In this document: piece by piece, positions 55,691 to 63,723 of the stretch
Layout of the letters: each line of letters begins with the position of its first letter
Position numbering within the stretch: position 1 is the stretch's first letter
Source of the DNA: Bacteroides sp.
Lineage (GTDB): Bacteria > Bacteroidota > Bacteroidia > Bacteroidales > Bacteroidaceae
DNA length: 64,000 bases
NCBI GenBank assembly: GCA_022648295.1
Contig: JALCME010000016.1
Location: 53,572 to 117,571, forward strand
Direction of reading: 5' to 3'
Translations under genes and position numbers: made by a program
The notes under the pieces: generated by a model
Told to the model about the DNA's origin: nothing
What the model saw: the letters and a program-made list of their open reading frames with translations, nothing else
The model's database searches: none

Positions 55691-55710
55691 TCCGTTACCT
55701 GTAAAGTAAC
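55691..55710 (-). repeat. Right inverted repeat of the invertible segment
   Basis: The exact complement of the repeat at 55200-55219, 27 bp before the first gene of the fimbrial operon. Confidence 0.95.
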
Positions 55711-55736
55711 AGATAATGTAAACGATAAGATGGAAG

Positions 55737-56147
55737 ATGCTGACTTATGAAGTAAAAGAAGCCATATTGCTATTGAAGAGAATTGAATATGGACAAGGAC
55801 GTCTTGTTACAGAACAGATGCTTCCGGAAGCTTCGCGGATATTTGTTCGTGGAGTGCTTAAACGTCTGTGTGATAGTGGTCTATTGCGGGTCGTTGATAA
55901 CGTTGGTGCTGATCCTCTTTGCTTTCGTTATGCCCTTTGCCGTCCTTTATCCGGTGTGACTCTTTATGATATATTACGCATAACCGGAGGGTATATTCAT
56001 TTATCGATGGATGATGAGTCGATGGCAGATGACTATGGTCTTGTCGGTCGTCGTTTGGATGTAGTCAATGACATGGCTTGCCGTCTGTTGTCGGAAATTA
56101 GATTGGTGGAAATAGCTTTACCGGAAAGACTGGGTATGAAAGAATGA
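55737..56147 (+). CDS. Winged-helix regulator resembling Rrf2, first gene of the fimbrial operon
   Basis: A 136-residue protein with an Rrf2-like winged-helix layout: EAILLLKRIEYGQGRLVTEQMLPEASRIFVRGVLKRLCDSGLLRVV (helix-turn-helix, residues ~8-52), then FRYALCRPLSGVTLYDILRITGGY (compare the Rrf2 'ITLxDIxxxxEG' block). The three cysteines that bind an Fe-S cluster in IscR are missing. It starts 27 bp after the right inverted repeat and overlaps the next gene by four bases. It may regulate the operon; its target is unknown. Confidence 0.6.
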   Translation: MLTYEVKEAILLLKRIEYGQGRLVTEQMLPEASRIFVRGVLKRLCDSGLLRVVDNVGADPLCFRYALCRPLSGVTLYDILRITGGYIHLSMDDESMADDYGLVGRRLDVVNDMACRLLSEIRLVEIALPERLGMKE

Positions 56148-56725
56148 TAAAGGTTAGGGCGCTCATATTAGGTTTGCTTTATTGCTCACTGGTTAGTTTC
56201 AGACTTACTGCACAGGTATTGGCCCTGAAAACAAATGTGCTTGCTGATGCCATAGTCTCTCCTAATGCCAACTTGGAAGTGAAACTGGGTTCTCGCTTTA
56301 CGCTGGATGTGAGTGGTCATTATTATCCTTTTTCCTCCAAAGAGAGTTTTCATCGCTGGAAACACTGGCTTTTGCAACCGGAATTTCGTTTCTGGTTCTG
56401 TAAACCGTTTGCAGGTCATTTTCTGGGTGTCCATACACTGGCCGGCGAATATAATATTGCCGGACGGAAACTCCCTTTCGGATGGTATAAAGGTACGCGA
56501 AGCAGTCGCTATGAGGGCTTTGTGATGGGTGCGGGCTTTTCTTATGGTTACCAGTGGATTCTGTCTCCGCGTTGGGGGATGGAAACAGAAATAGGGGCTG
56601 GTTATGTCTACGCTGATTATTCCCGCTATCGTTGTCCCCATTGCGGGGAGAAGATGGCGGAAGGTCATAAGAATTATCTGGGACCGACGAAAGTTGCAGT
56701 CTCCATTGTATATCTATTGAAATAA
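56144..56725 (+). CDS. DUF3575 family protein of a fimbrial locus
   Basis: A 193-residue protein with signal peptide (residues ~5-24, ending LTAQV) and the DUF3575 pattern: LALKTNVLADAIVSPNANLEVKLGSRFTLDVSGHYYPF, YEGFVMGAGFSYGYQWILSPRWGMETEIGAGYVYADY. Alternating strands and the final aromatic/basic end suggest an outer-membrane barrel. Members are found with Mfa/FimA fimbrial genes. It overlaps the regulator gene by the ATGA of its start. Confidence 0.88.
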   Translation: MIKVRALILGLLYCSLVSFRLTAQVLALKTNVLADAIVSPNANLEVKLGSRFTLDVSGHYYPFSSKESFHRWKHWLLQPEFRFWFCKPFAGHFLGVHTLAGEYNIAGRKLPFGWYKGTRSSRYEGFVMGAGFSYGYQWILSPRWGMETEIGAGYVYADYSRYRCPHCGEKMAEGHKNYLGPTKVAVSIVYLLK

Positions 56726-56731
56726 TGAGAT

Positions 56732-58231
56732 ATGGAGTTTGAGAAAATGAAATATGAGGAATGGCATACATCGAAGATGTTTGTGAACAAGATTTTTCTT
56801 GTTTTTGTATGGTTGTTACTAAGTCATGTGATGTCTGGACAACCGGCTTATCAAGGAAAACTGTACATCACTAACAAGAATCTGTCCGTTTCGCGCGGAA
56901 CGTTGGATATAACCTTGACCGTGAGTTATGAAAGATTGAACTTACCTTCCAATGAGTCGCTGACCATTACTCCTGTTTTAAAAGGAGAAGGGCAGGTGCT
57001 TGAATTACCTTCCGTACAGATTAACGGTACTTTCGAACAACGAATCTATCGTCGTGAGCAAGCTCTTTCGTCGGGCAGTTCCATACATCCTTCTTTAATG
57101 ATCCTGAAAGACGATCCTGCAAAATCAAGGCTGTTTTCTTATAAATATCAGGTGAAGTATGCTGCCTGGATGAAAAACGGTATGCTGTTTCTGCGCACCG
57201 GCGAATGCGGTTGCAATGGTAAACCCGCCGGTATCTTCGAAGATAAGATAGCGGACGGGGTGACACTTCCCCTGATCCGTACTTCTCCGATAGGGGCAGA
57301 TGTAGATCATTTCTATTTAAATATGGTGAATATTGTTCCGGTTACGGATAAAGGGGATACTCTTGACTTTATTCGGGGAGTTATCCCTTATGGATTAGGC
57401 AAATCGGAGGAAAAGGTGGCTAATGAAATCTATTTTCATTTGAAGCAAGTTGTCCGTTCCTTAGAGGAACAAAGCGGAGCTAACATCACAAACTTAAAAA
57501 TAACCGGTTATGGCACGCCGGAAGGTAATTACCTGAAAAATGAAAAGAATGCCTCTTTACGGGCGTTGGCCCTGAAGAACTATTTACGTGATGCCTATCT
57601 GGTGAATAATGCCCCGATTGAAGTGAAATGGGTTGCCGAAGACTGGGATTCCATCCGTGCGCTGGTCATGCAGTCCGAAATGCCCCTGAAGCAGGCTGTG
57701 ACTGATATTATCACGACCATTGATGTCAACAGGGGGCGTGAACATATGTTGGCAGACCTGGCGGATGGAGCTTCTTACAAATATCTTTGGGATCATATTT
57801 TTCCCCGGGTCAGACGGGTGGAGTATAGTATCGGTTACATCCGCAAATACCGGTTGAATGCAATGGAAGGGCGCCGGTCGTTTGAGTTAGATTCCCGTGT
57901 GTTGAAACTCTCCGACTTTTTCGCTTTGGGCATGAGCTACCCGAAAGGCTCCAACGAATACAATGACGTTTTCGATCTTGCCGCCCGTTTGTTCCCCGAT
58001 AGTCCCGAAGCTGCCATCAATGCAGCCTCCGTAGCCCTAAGTAAATGTGATGCGCCGAAAGCCCGCGCTTACCTTGCGAAGTATGCCACGTTGCCATTGG
58101 CTTACAACAATACGGGTGTCCTTTACCTGCTCGAGGGCAATCGGGATAAAGCGGAAGTGTACTTGCAGATGGCTGCCGCCAACGGGGTGGAGGAGGCGAA
58201 GCGAACGCTGGCCTATCTGCATGGTAAATGA
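56732..58231 (+). CDS. DUF3868 family protein of a fimbrial locus
   Basis: A 499-residue secreted protein. The signal peptide lies at residues ~16-36 (MFVNKIFLVFVWLLLSHVMSGQ); the ATG at 56777 would give it directly at the N-terminus. The N-terminal third resembles DUF3868. An OmpA-like region includes VARSLEEQSGANITNLKITGYGTPEGNYLKNEKNASLRALALKNYL (peptidoglycan- or periplasmic-type helix-strand unit), and the end shows TPR-like helices (SPEAAINAASVALSKCDAPKARAYLAKY). Such proteins occur with DUF3575 and Mfa genes and probably help export or anchor fimbriae. Confidence 0.82.
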   Translation: MEFEKMKYEEWHTSKMFVNKIFLVFVWLLLSHVMSGQPAYQGKLYITNKNLSVSRGTLDITLTVSYERLNLPSNESLTITPVLKGEGQVLELPSVQINGTFEQRIYRREQALSSGSSIHPSLMILKDDPAKSRLFSYKYQVKYAAWMKNGMLFLRTGECGCNGKPAGIFEDKIADGVTLPLIRTSPIGADVDHFYLNMVNIVPVTDKGDTLDFIRGVIPYGLGKSEEKVANEIYFHLKQVVRSLEEQSGANITNLKITGYGTPEGNYLKNEKNASLRALALKNYLRDAYLVNNAPIEVKWVAEDWDSIRALVMQSEMPLKQAVTDIITTIDVNRGREHMLADLADGASYKYLWDHIFPRVRRVEYSIGYIRKYRLNAMEGRRSFELDSRVLKLSDFFALGMSYPKGSNEYNDVFDLAARLFPDSPEAAINAASVALSKCDAPKARAYLAKYATLPLAYNNTGVLYLLEGNRDKAEVYLQMAAANGVEEAKRTLAYLHGK

Positions 58232-58282
58232 ACAGTGAGATATAACATGATAGAATTAGTTAATCAATAGAAACAAGTAATT

Positions 58283-59515
58283 ATGAAAAAGAGCATTTAT
58301 TTGGTCATCGCCTTATGCATGACCGTTTTTTCGTCCTGTAGTAGCGACGATGATTCTTCTTCCGGTTCCTTACAGGGACAAACAGCGAAAATAGAGCTGA
58401 CCCTTACGGGGAGTAATGCCAATACACGTGCAAGCGGAGCGGATCCTGTCACGGGTGTTGCTACTGCTGAAGCAACAGTCGGCAATATTGTGGTTGGCAT
58501 CTTTAAGGACGAGAATGTGTTGGTCATTCAGGAAGTATCATCGCCGAGTACCAATAGCGCCAATACCATTACGGTTCCTTCGGTAAAAGGTACTATAAGC
58601 GATTGCACCGGGGTAGTCGTAGCCAATGTGCCCGCAGCAAGTCTCTCTGCACTGAAAAGCGCCACTACTAAATCTCTTTTTCTGGGAGAAACGATTTCTC
58701 TGCAAAATGCTACCACTTTAGACGGATCCGATGAAGATGATGATGGAGACGGGGATGTGCAAGTATCAACGATTCTTCCCATGTCGGGCGAGGTGAAAGA
58801 CGGTGACGCTACTACCTTTTCTCTTACGGGAGCAGGCACAACCAGTCTGGCTGTTTCTCTTGTAAGAATGGTGTCGCGTATTACATTGACCTCTCTTACT
58901 GCTGATTTCACAGGTACAGCCGATCCCGGTGCCACCTTTAAATTGCAACGAGTGTTTCTTCGGGATGCGATTGCTACAACTAAAGTAACCACTTCGACTA
59001 CTCCTGCAGATGCCATGCCTTCTGGTGCTAGCTATATAAGCGGCGGAGCCTGGGATGAAACGACTAAAGCTTGGAAGACCGATGATGGTGATGTAAACCT
59101 ATTTCTATATGATAAATTAGGAACGGCAGAAGCCATTGGAACGACTTCACCCATTGGACAAACTCCAGTGATAGTCCCTTATTATTGGTTTTATGCTTTT
59201 GCCAACAGCGGTAGTACCAATCCTACCGCTTTCGTCATACAAGGCTTGTTCGATCAGGATGGTAGCGGTACATCCTACAGTGATGAGCCTGTTTTCTATC
59301 CGGTGATTATCAATAAAGCCCAAGATGGTACTACCGGTGTTACTGCAGGCTCTACCGGTAGCATTACACGCAATAACTTGTATAATCTTAGCGTTGCTAT
59401 TAAGGGTAAAGGTGTTTCTTCTCCTACGGAAAATATAGGTCCTTCTAATTTATCTATTACCGTAACAGTTGCCCCTTGGCCTACAGCTATTGAACAGACT
59501 GTAGAATTTAATTAA
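58283..59515 (+). CDS. Mfa1-like major fimbrillin (lipoprotein)
   Basis: A 410-residue fimbrial shaft subunit candidate. It has a lipoprotein signal (ALCMTVFSSCSSDD, Cys near residue 19), the NTRASGADPVTGVATAEA stretch after it where fimbrillins are cut by a trypsin-like protease at Arg (here after TR or R), a beta-sandwich N-domain, and the C-terminal SITVTVAPWPTAIEQTVEFN that resembles the exchangeable C-terminal strand of Mfa1/FimA. Known relatives are made as lipidated precursors, processed at the surface and polymerised by strand exchange. Confidence 0.85.
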   Translation: MKKSIYLVIALCMTVFSSCSSDDDSSSGSLQGQTAKIELTLTGSNANTRASGADPVTGVATAEATVGNIVVGIFKDENVLVIQEVSSPSTNSANTITVPSVKGTISDCTGVVVANVPAASLSALKSATTKSLFLGETISLQNATTLDGSDEDDDGDGDVQVSTILPMSGEVKDGDATTFSLTGAGTTSLAVSLVRMVSRITLTSLTADFTGTADPGATFKLQRVFLRDAIATTKVTTSTTPADAMPSGASYISGGAWDETTKAWKTDDGDVNLFLYDKLGTAEAIGTTSPIGQTPVIVPYYWFYAFANSGSTNPTAFVIQGLFDQDGSGTSYSDEPVFYPVIINKAQDGTTGVTAGSTGSITRNNLYNLSVAIKGKGVSSPTENIGPSNLSITVTVAPWPTAIEQTVEFN

Positions 59516-59530
59516 TAGAGGTTTATTTTA

Positions 59531-60520
59531 ATGAAGTTTACCGTAAAGACATCCTCGCTGGTTTTCCGACTGTTGCATCGCTTTTGCACACCTGTCGTTC
59601 GATTGTTCTTCTTTTCCGACCAGCCCAGAAGGACATGGCTCGGTTGGCTGAATCTGATCGTTCAACTGGCTTTGCCCTGCCTGCTCATGCAGAGTTGTGT
59701 TCGTGAGCAGATGGACGACTGCGTGCAGTACGAACTGACGGTGAATGCTGTTGATGGGGAAGGAGGAGATGTAATCTCTTCCGGTGCGGTAACTTCAATC
59801 AATCTTTATCTATTCGATGAAAACGGCTTTGTGCGCTCCTTGCCGAAAGGGAGTTCTACAAACTACCTTTTCAGTACGGACAAAAACGATGCACTTACCT
59901 TGGTGGCCTGGGGCAATCTGAAAGGTGATAGCCTGATCTTGCCCCAGCTGTCGGTGGGCACTTCGCTTGAGGATGCCAAGATAGAACTGTTGCAAACGAT
60001 GGGGGGCTATGATCTTCCGGTGACCGACCTCTTCTATAGTCGCCGGGAGATCAACAGTACCACAACACGGGGCATGCAAAGCGATACGATACGACTGGTG
60101 ATGAAACGCTTTTCGGCTGCGCTGTCGGTACATGTGAGCCATGCGGCAGAATACTTCGGCAGTGCGGTGGGCAAGTTGCATCTCGTGGTACGTGGTACCG
60201 GCACCTTTCTGAACTTTCTGGGCGAACCCTCGGATGAGGAAGCCGACTATGCCCCCGTGCTGAAACCGGTCACCGGAGCCGACGAATGGGTGACTCCGCT
60301 CTTCCGGGTGTTCCCCACGGGTGAAGACCAACGCATATCCATCGACTTGTATCGGGATGACGCCCTGCTGTTCACCATAACCACGGATGACCAGGGTAAC
60401 ACCCTTCGTGCCCTTCCCGGCAAGGAAACCCATGTCACCATGGACTTCCGTTTTGCCCGCCTGCATATTTCGGTAAGTGTGAAGCCCTGGGGAAGTACGG
60501 ATCAGAATGTTGAACTCTAA
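59531..60520 (+). CDS. Mfa2-like fimbrial anchor
   Basis: A 329-residue lipoprotein with a long hydrophobic start and lipobox region LPCLLMQSCVREQMDDC (Cys near residue 57), followed by the FimB/Mfa2-type domain INLYLFDENGFVRSLPKGSS and the end LHISVSVKPWGSTDQNVEL. Mfa2-type proteins anchor the fimbria to the outer membrane and limit its length. The gene is GC-richer than those before it. It lies 15 bp after the fimbrillin gene. Confidence 0.83.
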   Translation: MKFTVKTSSLVFRLLHRFCTPVVRLFFFSDQPRRTWLGWLNLIVQLALPCLLMQSCVREQMDDCVQYELTVNAVDGEGGDVISSGAVTSINLYLFDENGFVRSLPKGSSTNYLFSTDKNDALTLVAWGNLKGDSLILPQLSVGTSLEDAKIELLQTMGGYDLPVTDLFYSRREINSTTTRGMQSDTIRLVMKRFSAALSVHVSHAAEYFGSAVGKLHLVVRGTGTFLNFLGEPSDEEADYAPVLKPVTGADEWVTPLFRVFPTGEDQRISIDLYRDDALLFTITTDDQGNTLRALPGKETHVTMDFRFARLHISVSVKPWGSTDQNVEL

Positions 60521-60533
60521 ACCATTAGCCAAA

Positions 60534-60566
60534 ACGCCTCACCGGCTGATTCCAGCAGTGAGGCGT
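60534..60566 (+). promoter_or_regulatory. Intercistronic hairpin between the anchor and tip genes
   Basis: ACGCCTCAC pairs with GTGAGGCGT, with an inner GCTG/CAGC pair, in the gap before the large tip gene. No T tract follows, so it is more likely an mRNA processing or partial attenuation element than a terminator. Confidence 0.6.
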
Positions 60567-60612
60567 AAGAGTAAATTTTATAAAAGAGTTGAAAGAGAAA
60601 AGAGGATTGACG

Positions 60613-62565
60613 ATGAAATGTGGAAGAAATAAGAGTCACATAAAAAACGACAGCGAAAGTAAAAGTAACAGTAAAAGTATGGAAAGTATGCGGAAGAAAA
60701 CCGAAATGCGCCCTTGTATAGGCTGTATAGATCAAATAGTGACTCGGCTGTTTGTCTCGGGAATCGGATTGTGTCCGGCTTTACCCGTTGTGGCCTTCCT
60801 TGTTGCGGCTTTCCTTGCCGTATCTTGTACGGATGATATCCGGTCTTCCGGCGGTGATGAGCAGACCGATGCTGTGATTCGTCTTACTATCAATGCCGCA
60901 ACTCCGCAGAGCGCTTCCACCCGTAGTGTAAACGAAGACAAAATACACAACCTGCACGTGTTGGTTTATAACAGTTCGGGCGAGTTGACCGGTAAAAGCT
61001 ATTCCACCTTTGACGAATCGGAATCCGTCTATACCGTTACGGTGAATGCACGTAGCGGAGACGGGTGTAAAATCTACGCCATTGCCAATACCAATAATAC
61101 CAATAGCTCGACCCTTTTTGACGGCACCGTTGCCAATACCGAAGAGAAACTGAAAGCCATTGCAACTTCCTCTACGGCATGGGGCGACCTGAATAATTCT
61201 TCCGCTACAACCACTTACCTTCCGATGTGTGGCAGCACCACGGTAAACATTAGTGCCGGGTCGACCACCCTTGACGGCGGTATGAAGGTGAAACGGCTGG
61301 TGGCCAAAGTCAGGCTCAATGTGGGTATTGCCAGTGGTAGCGGGGTGACGATTTCGGGCTATCGTATATATGGTGTACCTAAGAAGTCTTACTACGTGGC
61401 TCATCCGTTGACTACGGAAGAGCAGACCACGGATACGCAGCCCACCCGTGCCGAAGATGCCTGTTTGCCCGCCAATGCTTCGAACTGGACGGATAGCGGA
61501 CTGATCAGCTTATCTGAGGTGACCTCATTCAATGCCAGCTTCTATATGTACGAGAACCGTCCGGGGGTCAATGCGGACATCACGTTACAGAAGAATAAGA
61601 TTAAGGCCAAAGTACCCGGTACTCCGGCAGATTCCGCCGCTTATGTCATGATTTACGGTAAGGCTACGGGTTACAGCAGTCTTTCGTGGAAGGTCTATCT
61701 TGGAGCCAACAATACGAGCAATTTCAATGTCAAGCGTAATTGCCAATATACCTGTAATATAACTTTGAAGCCCAATGATTCTGATACGAGAATAAGCTAC
61801 AAGAAATCCGGTACTATCTGGGCTGGTAGTAATATCTACTGGGATGGTACGAAGTTGACTTTTGATACTGAAACGAGTGATGCTAATAATAAGAAGCAGG
61901 GAGTATGCTTCCGTTGGGGATCCTTGGTAGGTGTTTCTTTAAGTAGTAATTATGTTACTTATACACCCACCTATAATTCAGATAATCCAACGGAAAGTTC
62001 ATGGGTTTCGGCTGCGGGAACGTACAGCGATTTTTCTTCTGTTGCTTACATTTCTGTTGCCAGTTCCGATTATGGTCAGACCAATACCTTTTTAAATGAT
62101 GCCGCTCAAAACACGGATGCTAACTACGCGGTATATAAAGGCGATATCTGCCAGTATTTGAGTAAAACGGGTGCCGTAAGTGGTAGTTGGCGTATGCCTA
62201 CTGCAAAGAAATATAATTCGGAAGGTTTGGCTGATAATGCTTCTGTTTCGTGGTCCACCGCTACCACTTGGGCATACTTCGGTAGCTTTGGTAACCAAAT
62301 TAGTAAAGTCAATGCACAAGGTACATTTGCGCTTCCCGGTGGTGGTACTTATACGGTTAATGGTAGTAGTAGCAGTTTTCCTGCGTCGGGTTATCGTGTC
62401 ACTAATGGCACGTTGAGCAACGTTGGCCAGACCGGCCGCTATTGGAGCAGTAGTGCTATCTCCAACTCGACTGGGTACTACCTGTACTTCGGCAGCAGCA
62501 ACGTGTACCCGGCGGACGACTACCATCGGCAGGGCGGGTTCGCAGTACGGTGCATCCAGAATTAA
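60613..62565 (+). CDS. Large fimbrial lipoprotein with C-terminal FISUMP/lectin-like domain (likely tip adhesin and DGR target)
   Basis: A 650-residue lipoprotein: a basic, lysine- and serine-rich start, then lipobox region VVAFLVAAFLAVSCTDD (Cys near residue 77). The N-terminal half (residues ~90-400) is fimbrillin/DUF4906-like (HNLHVLVYNSSGELTGKS; KVRLNVGIASGSGVTISGYRIYG). The C-terminal part is FISUMP/C-type-lectin-like (SGSWRMPTAKKY; GRYWSSSAISNSTGYYLYFG; GGFAVRCIQN). The last ~48 codons look like a diversity-generating variable region. The start may be 60613 or a later ATG; the TTG at 60589 seems less likely. Confidence 0.8.
   Translation: MKCGRNKSHIKNDSESKSNSKSMESMRKKTEMRPCIGCIDQIVTRLFVSGIGLCPALPVVAFLVAAFLAVSCTDDIRSSGGDEQTDAVIRLTINAATPQSASTRSVNEDKIHNLHVLVYNSSGELTGKSYSTFDESESVYTVTVNARSGDGCKIYAIANTNNTNSSTLFDGTVANTEEKLKAIATSSTAWGDLNNSSATTTYLPMCGSTTVNISAGSTTLDGGMKVKRLVAKVRLNVGIASGSGVTISGYRIYGVPKKSYYVAHPLTTEEQTTDTQPTRAEDACLPANASNWTDSGLISLSEVTSFNASFYMYENRPGVNADITLQKNKIKAKVPGTPADSAAYVMIYGKATGYSSLSWKVYLGANNTSNFNVKRNCQYTCNITLKPNDSDTRISYKKSGTIWAGSNIYWDGTKLTFDTETSDANNKKQGVCFRWGSLVGVSLSSNYVTYTPTYNSDNPTESSWVSAAGTYSDFSSVAYISVASSDYGQTNTFLNDAAQNTDANYAVYKGDICQYLSKTGAVSGSWRMPTAKKYNSEGLADNASVSWSTATTWAYFGSFGNQISKVNAQGTFALPGGGTYTVNGSSSSFPASGYRVTNGTLSNVGQTGRYWSSSAISNSTGYYLYFGSSNVYPADDYHRQGGFAVRCIQN
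62419..62562 (+). repeat. Predicted DGR variable region (VR) in the tip gene
   Basis: The 3' 144 bases, encoding residues ~603-650, are visibly GC-richer than the preceding part of the gene and dense in TAC, GAC, GGC and AGC codons, as expected when adenines of AAC codons in a template were replaced. It ends at GGCGGGTTCGCAGTACGGTG, a conserved-type 3' end similar to an IMH segment. The matching template repeat is not in this window. Confidence 0.6.
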
Positions 62566-62566
62566 A

Positions 62567-62583
62567 GCGGCACGTAGTGTCGC
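62567..62583 (+). promoter_or_regulatory. Hairpin just downstream of the VR
   Basis: GCGGCACGTAGTGTCGC folds to a 7-bp stem with a 3-nt loop, two bases past the tip-gene stop. Some DGRs need a hairpin or cruciform just after the VR for efficient homing. A second hairpin, CCGCGCGGTAGCGCGG, is at 62615-62630. Confidence 0.55.
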
Positions 62584-62614
62584 GTATTAGACTATTTGTC
62601 TATTTGTCTATTTT

Positions 62615-62630
62615 CCGCGCGGTAGCGCGG
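62615..62630. terminator. Second GC hairpin downstream of the tip gene
   Basis: CCGCGC and GCGCGG pair around a GGTA loop, preceded by repeats of TATTTGTC. No T tract follows. It could be a DGR-associated cruciform or a weak terminator. Confidence 0.4.
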
Positions 62631-62684
62631 GGGATTTGAATAGGGTATTTAAAAAATAAACGAATTTAGAAGAATGGATACGAA

Positions 62685-63251
62685 ATGAAATTATTGGAAA
62701 AATTATCATTGTTGAATGATGATACGCTTCATCTTTACAAGGAAGGGGTGTTTTGGGTGGCTTATGAACAGGATGCTTTCCGGTTGTGTGCAGTGAAGCA
62801 ACTTCGTCCTTCACGCAAATATGTGAAAGCGGTAAAGCAGGATGTGGTGAGTGTGGGCTTTCCCGACTCGGTGCTCGAAAGTATTTTAGCTCATTTTGAG
62901 GTAAAAGAACGTAAGCCGCAGTATGTTTGTGCATCAGTAAAAGAGATGATAGATGATCAGGAGTTTGTCCGCTGGAGAGCCGGAATAGAAATTCGGACGA
63001 CTTCACTTCAGACTTCTTCATTGCTGTCCTCTGGTACGGATAGTTCGTCTACTTCTTCTGAAATGTCTTTGATTTATGAGCGGCTTCGTTCGTTTCGCTT
63101 GTCTGCTGCTACTCCGATGGATTGCATGCGGCTTGTGGAAGAACTTCAAAAGTTAATGGTAAAATCTACTTTCAACATTACAGTAAAGGAGTTTCATTTA
63201 TTGGGGCTTGTATTAAGCCTTACCGTTGCTATGTGTCAAGGCGTTCGATAA
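62685..63251 (+). CDS. MutS-like DGR accessory protein (MSL-type), 3' end altered by a deletion
   Basis: A 188-residue protein. Its N-terminal half (LYKEGVFWVAYEQDAFRLCAV to VVSVGFPDSVLESILAHF) resembles MutS domain I, as in the MutS-like accessory proteins reported with some Bacteroides DGRs. A Ser/Thr-rich linker (residues ~105-125) and a helical segment SLIYERLRSFRLSAATPMDCMRLVEELQKLM follow. From about residue 160 on, the sequence is reverse-transcriptase DNA read out of frame, so the natural end is missing. Confidence 0.65.
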   Translation: MKLLEKLSLLNDDTLHLYKEGVFWVAYEQDAFRLCAVKQLRPSRKYVKAVKQDVVSVGFPDSVLESILAHFEVKERKPQYVCASVKEMIDDQEFVRWRAGIEIRTTSLQTSSLLSSGTDSSSTSSEMSLIYERLRSFRLSAATPMDCMRLVEELQKLMVKSTFNITVKEFHLLGLVLSLTVAMCQGVR

Positions 63252-63496
63252 AGAACTTCGAGGGTTGTCTTCGGCGATTTAACCGTGTTATAGTCATGCG
63301 TCAACTCTCTCTAACGGAGATTGAACAAATTCGTACGGTGGTTAATTCGTATTTGGGTTTGATGAAGCACTATCGAAGTTATAATGTCAAGAAACAGCTT
63401 TTGTTCAATAAAAGCAATTTGATTTTTCGTTATGGATACATGCAGAAAGGGTTGAATAGGTTTATTCTAAAAAAACTACAGGAAATTTATGGCTGA
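63161..63496 (+). pseudogene. C-terminal remnant of a DGR-type reverse transcriptase
   Basis: From KIYFQHYSKGVSFIGACIKPYRCY onward (frame of 63161-63496) the sequence resembles the end of DGR reverse transcriptases (kGvxFxGaxiKPyRxY, then SYLGLMKHYRSYNVKKQLL). Only ~110 residues remain; the catalytic core with YxDD is absent. It overlaps the end of the MutS-like gene in another frame, which marks a deletion junction at about 63155-63160. An ATG at 63122 gives a longer open frame but its first codons belong to the MutS-like gene. Confidence 0.65.
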
Positions 63497-63623
63497 GGTT
63501 AGTAACATATATTGCTTTTTTTTTATTGCCTTTTATGCAATGCTGTTTTATTAGTCAGAGATATTAAGCTATTTGCTTGTTGCGATGTGAATCGCGGCAT
63601 TCAATTTTTTTGTTTGTTTGTTG

Positions 63624-63658
63624 AAAGTTTCCCGGTGCAGGCGTGCACGGGGAACTTT
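63624..63658. terminator. Hairpin after the RT remnant
   Basis: AAAGTTTCCCGGTGCA pairs with TGCACGGGGAACTTT around GGCG, with one bulge. It lies in the 3' flank of the remnant, with T-rich sequence to its left, and could end transcription of the fimbrial operon or stop reads from the opposite direction. Confidence 0.5.
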
Positions 63659-63723
63659 TAAAAGTTGAAACTAAAAAGCATGTAGAGATGGAATATAAAT
63701 CGAGTTCGTAGATCATGGAAATT

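Larger units (their letters stand above)
55200..55710. other. Invertible DNA segment (predicted promoter switch)
   Basis: The segment lies between the recombinase and the fimbrial operon and is bounded by perfect 20-bp inverted repeats. Inside it are one near-consensus promoter (minus strand, near the left end) and an 18-bp palindrome. No convincing gene lies within it. Flipping it would place the promoter about 50 bp ahead of the first fimbrial gene. Confidence 0.85.

Noticed and set aside
55493..55750. 85-codon ORF across the right inverted repeat
   Set aside because: It starts at GTG, overlaps the regulator gene and crosses the recombination site, so inversion would change its end. A hydrophobic N-terminus is its only protein-like feature.
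63122..63496. A complete 124-residue gene at the end of the fimbrial operon
   Set aside because: Its first ~13 codons belong to the MutS-like gene in another frame and the rest is only the end of a reverse transcriptase.
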